NCBI GenBank assembly: GCA_027475525.1
Contig: JAMWFC010000117.1
Location: forward strand, 3,334,183-3,398,182
DNA length: 64,000 bases
Source: Macrolepiota albuminosa
Lineage: Eukaryota > Basidiomycota > Agaricomycetes > Agaricales > Agaricaceae
Direction: 5' to 3'
In this document: positions 58,870 through 64,000 of the stretch, piece after piece
How positions within the stretch are numbered: position 1 is the stretch's first letter
Layout of the letters: every line of letters begins with the position of its first letter
Position numbers and translations under genes: made by a program
Notes under the pieces: model-generated
The model's database searches: none
Seen by the model: the letters and a program-made list of their open reading frames with translations, nothing else
What the model was told of the DNA's origin: nothing

Positions 58870-59194
58870 AAATTCCCGACCCCCCTGGAACCCTAGAGGA
58901 GGACCCCCTTGGCCCTCTGGCGAAGCTCCCAACCCCCAAGGTCAAAACCCTGGTCCCCCCGCGTTCCCTGGCGGCCGACCCCCAGTGAGTCGCGGCCCGC
59001 CCAATGCTAACCCTGGCAGCGGCGCCCGCCCCCAGGCCCAACTCAACGCCGCCGTGGCTGCCCACGACCCGGGCGACATGCCAAGCCCCGAGGAACCCCC
59101 AGAAGACCCCGAAGACTTTGACTTCGACGACGAACAGGACGAGGAGGCCCTCCGAGCCAACCGGCTTCAAAAGAAGGGACGACCCTGAATCAAG

Positions 59195-59348
59195 GTCCCG
59201 ACGGATGTGCAGGAATGACGGAGAAGGGAGGGTGTCTGCATACTCTGTGGTGAGAAAGATCATTTCATCTCGTCCCGACGGATGTGCAGGAATGACGGAG
59301 AAGGGAGGGTGTCTGCATACTCTGTGGTGAGAAAGATCATTTCATCTC
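59195..59348. repeat. Perfect 77-bp tandem duplication before the zinc knuckle of gypsy C
   Basis: Copies 59195-59271 and 59272-59348. It overlaps in sequence with the next duplication, so the zinc-knuckle coding region appears three times. Confidence 0.95.
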
Positions 59349-59464
59349 CGAGTGCCCCAAATGACAGGTCATGGGACGTGCCACCTGGTCTGCATACTCT
59401 GTGGTGAGAAAGATCATTTCATCTCCGAGTGCCCCAAATGACAGGTCATGGGACGTGCCACCTG
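59311..59464. repeat. Perfect 77-bp tandem duplication over the zinc knuckle of gypsy C
   Basis: Copies 59311-59387 and 59388-59464. Confidence 0.95.
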
Positions 59465-62250
59465 GACCTTCGAAGGAGAGGACGCCACCTACGAGTATTC
59501 GGAAAACGACCTGGCGATTTAGATCCGGAAGACGCCCTAAATCGCGGAATCGACCCCGACATCTTCTCCGCCCCGGTCTCACATCTTTGCTCTACAACAC
59601 TCATACCGGACACTCTCACGGCTTATCTACCCTCCCACTCTTCGCACTCCCTCCTCCTCAAAATCCGCCTCACCCCCTCCGGAACTCCCCTCAACACCCT
59701 CGTCGACAGCGGCGCCACCGACAACTTTATCAACGAAGCATGGTCTACCCTCGCCCCGGAACCCGCCCAGCGACTCCCGGTCCCGGTACGGCTCTGCCTT
59801 TTCGACGGCGACGCCTTTACGGCGGGGGACATCACTCATTTTGTGCGTATGCCCGTCACCTTCGCCAACGGACAGACTCACACCCTCCAGATGTTGATAA
59901 CCAAACTCCACCCTTCCGCACCCCTGGTCCTAGGGCTCCCGTGGCTCCGAGACACTAACCCCCGCATCGATTGGCGACACCTCACCCTTCGCCTGACCCA
60001 GGACCCGACCCCCGACGACCAGCAACTCCCCTTCGACATCCCCCACTCCTCAAACCCAATCCCGAAGGACCCCCCGGACGAGCCCCCACCACCCCCCGGA
60101 CTCCAGTCTCGTTCGTCCCGATCCTTCGTCATCAATGCCAGGCTGGACGGCGCCCCGGGACCAATATCGGCCCTTATCGACAGCGGAGCCACCGGGGTTT
60201 TCATCAGCGACGCCCTCGACCTCCCCCACGACTCCCTCGACCAGCCCCTCCGCCTGCAGCGCCTCGACGGCACCCCCTCCTCCTCCGGCCCCATCCAAAG
60301 GTCTCACTCGGGACGCGTGACCCTGGACAACAACTACGAGTTCACTTCCGACTTCCTGGTCACGCGACTTCATGAATCGACCCCGATGGTGCTGGGACTA
60401 CCCTGGCTGCGCGACACGAACCCCGACATCGATTGGAGGACGCTCACCATGGCCTTCCCGGGACCCGAAGACCACCCCTCGACCGCCGTGCACCTCCGGG
60501 CCCTAGGGAACAACCCGACACCCGACACCCCCGGGACGATCGACGCGCCCCCGACGCATGCACTTTCCATGCCCGTCCGAGACCGCAAGGCCCCCAATCG
60601 ACCCCCAAACATTCCTCGGAACAAGTACAAAGGGCCGAACTACCCCTGCCGGTCTCAGACACGCGTCACACCCGCTACGGCCGATGCTTCCGCAACTCCG
60701 ATCAACCCGAGCGCACTCGACATCAGGATCATTGGGGCCGCCCTCTTCGCCCGCCTCATGAGGGATGGAACTCCCACGTTTCAGCTGCACACCTCGCCTT
60801 CTCTCCCGGAAGAACACCTACGAGGGGACGCTATTCCCCCGGAACCAAAAACCGAGGAGCAGATCCTCCGAGAAGTAGTTCCCCCGGAGTATCACGAGTT
60901 CGCTGACGTATTCTCCGAAGGAGACGCCAAGGAGATCCCCCCTCACTGCCCCTATGATCACACCATCGACCTCAAGGAAGGAGCCAACCCCCCTTTTGGC
61001 AAGGTGTACAACATGTCGGAGGTTGAGCTCCGGGCCCTCAAGGACTACCTCGACGAAATGCTCGGTAAGGGATTCATCCGACCCTCTGCCTCCGCCGCCG
61101 GAGCCCCGGTTCTATTCGCCAAGAAGAAGGACGGCTCGCTCCGACTCTGTGTCGACTACCGGAGACTCAATAAGATCACCAAGAAGAACCGCTACCCGCT
61201 CCCGCTCATTGGCGATCTGGTCGATCGACTTCGCAGTGCCAAGGTTTATACGAAGATCGACCTCTGCTCTGGTTACAACAACGTCCGCATTGCCCCGAGA
61301 CACAAGTGGAAAACTGCGTTCCGCACGCGGTATGGTCTGTTTGAGTACCTTGTAATGCCTTTCGGAATGACTAACTCCCCCGCCACATTCCAATACTTCA
61401 TGAACGACATCTTCCACGACATGAGCAACGTCTTCGTGATCGTCTACCTGGACGACATCCTCATTTATTCCGACTCACCGGAGGATCACCAGAAGCATGT
61501 CCGGCAAGTCCTCGAACGCCTCCGGGAGCACAACCTCCACGCCAAGCCCAAGAAGTGTTCATTCCACACGGAAGAGGTTGAGTATCTTGGCGTCATCGTA
61601 TCCCCGAACGGCGTTTGCATGGACCCCCACAAGGTCGAGGCCATCGTCAACTGGCCGCAGCCCCAGAACGTCAAGGAAGTACAGTCTTTCTTGGGTTTCG
61701 CTAACTTTTACCGGAGGTTCATAGATAACTACTTTGGTATCACGAAACCCCTCAACCGGCTCACGCGCAAGGACGTCGCCTGGAACTGGGACAGTAAGTG
61801 CCAGAGTGTCTTTAACCTGCTCAAGGAGGCTTTCACGACCGCCCCTGTACTCCGGCACTATGACCCGACCCTCCCGATTATCCTGGAATGCGACGCCTCC
61901 GACTACGCCATCGCCGGGATCCTTTCGCAGATGGAACCTGACGGAGGGGAACCCCGGCCCGTTGCCTTCTATACCCGGTCCATGATTGACGCCGAGCTCA
62001 ACTACAACATCTACGACAAGGAGCTCCTTGCCATCATCAAAGCCTTCAAGCAGTGGCGAGCCTACCTCAAGGGAGCCCGGCACCGGATCCAGGTCTACTC
62101 GGATCACAACAACCTGCAGTACTTCACCATGACCAAGCAGCTTAGTCAACGGCAGGCCCAATGGTCCGAGGTCCTCTCGGAATACGACTTCACGATCCAG
62201 TACCGCCCGGGACGACTCGGAGCTAAACCCGATGCCCTCACCCGTCGTCC

Positions 62251-62404
62251 GGACGTCTATCCCAAGAAGTCGTTCGAGGCAGAACGCAATGCGTTCAATC
62301 ATCGCGTGGTGATCCCTCCCGAACATTGGACGTCTATCCCAAGAAGTCGTTCGAGGCAGAACGCAATGCGTTCAATCATCGCGTGGTGATCCCTCCCGAA
62401 CATT
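62251..62404. repeat. Perfect 77-bp tandem duplication after RNase H of gypsy C
   Basis: Copies 62251-62327 and 62328-62404. It causes the apparent end of the long pol frame at 62389. Confidence 0.95.
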
Positions 62405-62769
62405 TGAATGCCGTACTGATCTTAAACAACGAAGGGACCCTGAGTCAGATCCGCCGCGCCCCCCGAGACAAGTACTTCACCGACCACGACCCCTGCAAAC
62501 CCCCCGATGGAACCGACCCAGACCCCGCCTTCTCCCTGTCCCCCGATGAAAAGCTCCTCCTTTGGGATGGCCGCATCTACGTCCCGGATCACGCCCGACT
62601 CCGCTACGACGTCCTCCGTCAACACTACGATCACAAGCTCCGAGGACACCCTGGAATACGTAAGACTCTCCAGCTAATCTCCCGGACTTACTTTTGGCCA
62701 GGGTTGAAGAAGGACGTGACCCGCTACATTCGATCATGTGAACCCTGCCTCCGGGCCAAGGTCCCCCAA

Positions 62770-62923
62770 CACCGACCATACGGACTCCTGAAACCCCTGC
62801 CAGTCGGACGACGCCCCTGGTCCTCCATATCCCTGGACCACATCGTCACCGACCATACGGACTCCTGAAACCCCTGCCAGTCGGACGACGCCCCTGGTCC
62901 TCCATATCCCTGGACCACATCGT
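62770..62923. repeat. Perfect 77-bp tandem duplication in integrase of gypsy C
   Basis: Copies 62770-62846 and 62847-62923, doubling the stretch that ends with the first catalytic Asp (SLDHIV). Confidence 0.95.
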
Positions 62924-64000
62924 CGAGCTCCCGGAATCTGAAGGGTTTGATGCCATTCTCGTCGTTGTGTGCAGGCTAACCAAACAGGGCATCTTCCTAC
63001 CCTGCCACACCATGGACACTGCCCCGGACTTCGCCTGACTATTCCTCGAGCACGTCTTCGCCAAACATGGACTTCCGGACGACATCGTCTCCGACCGTGG
63101 CCCTCTCTTTGTGTCCAAGTTTTGGACTTCCCTGTGTAAGGCACTTGAAGTAAAGACTAACCTCTCTACCGCCTACCACCCCGAAACCGACGGCCAAACT
63201 GAAAGGGTCAACCAGTCTCTCGAGCAGTACCTCCGACTGTACGTCAACTACTTGCAGGACGACTGGCGCGCCGAGCTCCCCCTGGCCGAGTTCACCTACA
63301 ACAACACACCGCACTCCGCCACCGGGATATCTCCCTTCTTTGCCAACAAGGGATACCACCCTCGACTGACACTCTCGCTCCGGGACATCCCGTCGCACGC
63401 CGCCCACGAGGTCGCCCGGGATCTCCAATCCCTTCACGAGTTTCTCCGGGAAGAGATCGACATCACGAACCGGGCCTACGCGAAACACGCCGACCGGAAA
63501 CGGGAAGACACCCCCGACTGGGCCCCCGGGACAAAGGTATGGTTAGATCGGCGACACCTCCGCACCCGCCAGCCCTCCCCAAAACTCGATCACAAGCGTC
63601 TCAGCCCGTTCAAAATATTGAAGAAGGTCTCATCCCACGCCTACAAGATCGAGCTCCCCCTGGGACTAAAAGGTCTGCACCCGGTATTCCACGTCCGCCT
63701 CCTGGAACGACACCCCCCGGATCCTTTCCCCGAACGGCGCCCCGAGCCCCCTCCCCCGGTCGAGGTCGAGGACGAGTACCACTACGAAGTTGAAGACATC
63801 CTCGACTCCCGGAACATTCGTGGACGACCCCACTTCCTCGTACGGTGGAAGGGATATGGCCCGGAAGACGACACCTGGGAACCACGCAAAAACCTCGAAG
63901 GCGCCCTCGACAAACTCCGGGACTTTCAACGACGGCACCCGAGGAACGACCTTCCTGGGCGCAGGACTCACAGACGGCAGTAATGGGTGTAACCCCCGCC

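Larger units (their letters stand above)
56412..59522 (+). pseudogene. Gag of gypsy element C
   Basis: Starts at ATG 56412 (MATYTHTYYPTGYQTDPY). A long Pro-rich N-terminal region is followed by MGRRRLEEYERQRDEVLRSL, then a folded capsid-like domain (LDIQKPDAFTGRDPRKWRTF, GIAFDHYTALIQFDPNNP, RRALPQRIKDVL) and the zinc knuckle CILCGEKDHFISEC. It ends at TAG 59520. The frame changes at each 77-bp duplication (second copies from 56783, 57629, 58793, 59272 and 59388) and returns if these are removed, apart from one change in a C-run near 57915. TGA codons remain at 56631, 56867, 59186, 59216 and before QVMGRATW. Confidence 0.8.
59429..63983 (+). pseudogene. Pol of gypsy element C: two retropepsin motifs, RT, RNase H, integrase, chromodomain
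   Basis: Two retropepsin-like motifs in tandem: NTLVDSGATDNFI (about 59695) and SALIDSGATGVFI (about 60170), each followed by VLGLPWLRDTNP and IDWR. RT: LCVDYRRLNKIT, KIDLCSGYNNVRI, YLVMPFGMTNSPATFQ and VYLDDILIYSD. RNase H: ECDASDYAIAGIL, YDKELLAI and SDHNNLQY. Integrase: zinc-binding H and C residues (HKLRGHPG, CEPCLRAK), core [14 protein letters not shown] and [11 protein letters not shown]. Chromodomain: [29 protein letters not shown]. The frame changes at 62328 and 62847 coincide exactly with 77-bp duplications. One real stop remains, TGA 63036-63038. Relative to gag, pol is in the -1 frame with a short overlap, so frameshift translation is likely. Confidence 0.88.
55662..64000 (+). mobile_element. 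Chromodomain-bearing gypsy element C (runs off the window)
   Basis: The 5' LTR (55662-56378) interrupts the LINE. Then come gag with a zinc knuckle, and pol with protease, RT, RNase H, integrase and a C-terminal chromodomain, stop at 63981-63983, then a C-rich tail at the window edge. The order protease, RT, RNase H, integrase, chromodomain places it with the chromoviruses. It is far more GC-rich than the other elements. If the 77-bp duplications are removed, pol has a single stop (TGA 63036-63038), so it is the youngest-looking element in the window. Confidence 0.93.

Noticed and set aside
59195..59464. Zinc-knuckle region of gypsy C repeated three times, at first sight a multi-finger array
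   Set aside because: The repeats are two exact 77-bp duplications that shift frame, so they do not encode three fingers.
1..64000. CRISPR array, prophage or bacterial operons
   Set aside because: Spliceosomal introns, eukaryotic kinetochore and splicing genes, and fungal transposons throughout; no regular direct repeats with unique spacers.

Overview
This window is nuclear DNA from a fungus, almost certainly a basidiomycete of the Agaricomycetes type. Its host genes are broken up by many introns of about 41-55 nt with GT-AG borders. The transposon mix also fits: KDZ-type transposase, Ngaro-like tyrosine-recombinase retroelement, Helitron helicase, copia, gypsy, chromodomain gypsy and LINE. 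No rRNA, tRNA or CRISPR array was recognised.

Layout. Bases 1-2585 are the only ordinary gene-rich stretch: the 3' part of the CENP-C/Mif2 kinetochore gene and a complete gene for the U5 snRNP protein Dim1/Dib1, both on +. From about 3.5 kb on, nearly everything is transposon or broken gene. A kinase-like pseudogene (3576-4904, -) abuts an Ngaro-like retroelement (4905-11585, +) with textbook split direct repeats A1...B1-A2-B2. An unrecognised multi-exon host gene (11796-18579, +) is split by a copia element (12051-17551, -) with a perfect 5-bp target duplication. A second kinase copy (19630-20874, +) follows, then a stretch with hairpin-bearing minisatellites and a decayed Helitron helicase (22498-24398, -).

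Between 24.4 and 44.4 kb lies a nested structure. An old gypsy element (A, -) carries a younger gypsy element (B, 29404-40839, -) inserted between its RNase H and integrase regions. B holds an extra gene-like block on the opposite strand. At 45-48 kb a KDZ transposase relic is interrupted by a small copia element that carries only gag (45502-47258) and is then cut by a LINE (47973-55661, +). The LINE's 3' end is cut by a GC-rich chromodomain gypsy element (C, 55662 to the window end, +), whose polyprotein holds two retropepsin-like motifs in tandem.

Two window-wide signals stand out. First, eleven perfect tandem duplications all have a period of exactly 77 bp and sit in unrelated elements. 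They look like unmerged k=77 contig overlaps from a de Bruijn assembly, not biology, and they cause many of the apparent frameshifts. Second, LTR pairs differ mostly by transitions, and the in-frame stops of otherwise open polyproteins are mostly TGA. This fits deamination of methylated cytosine, or an RIP-like process, acting on repeats.
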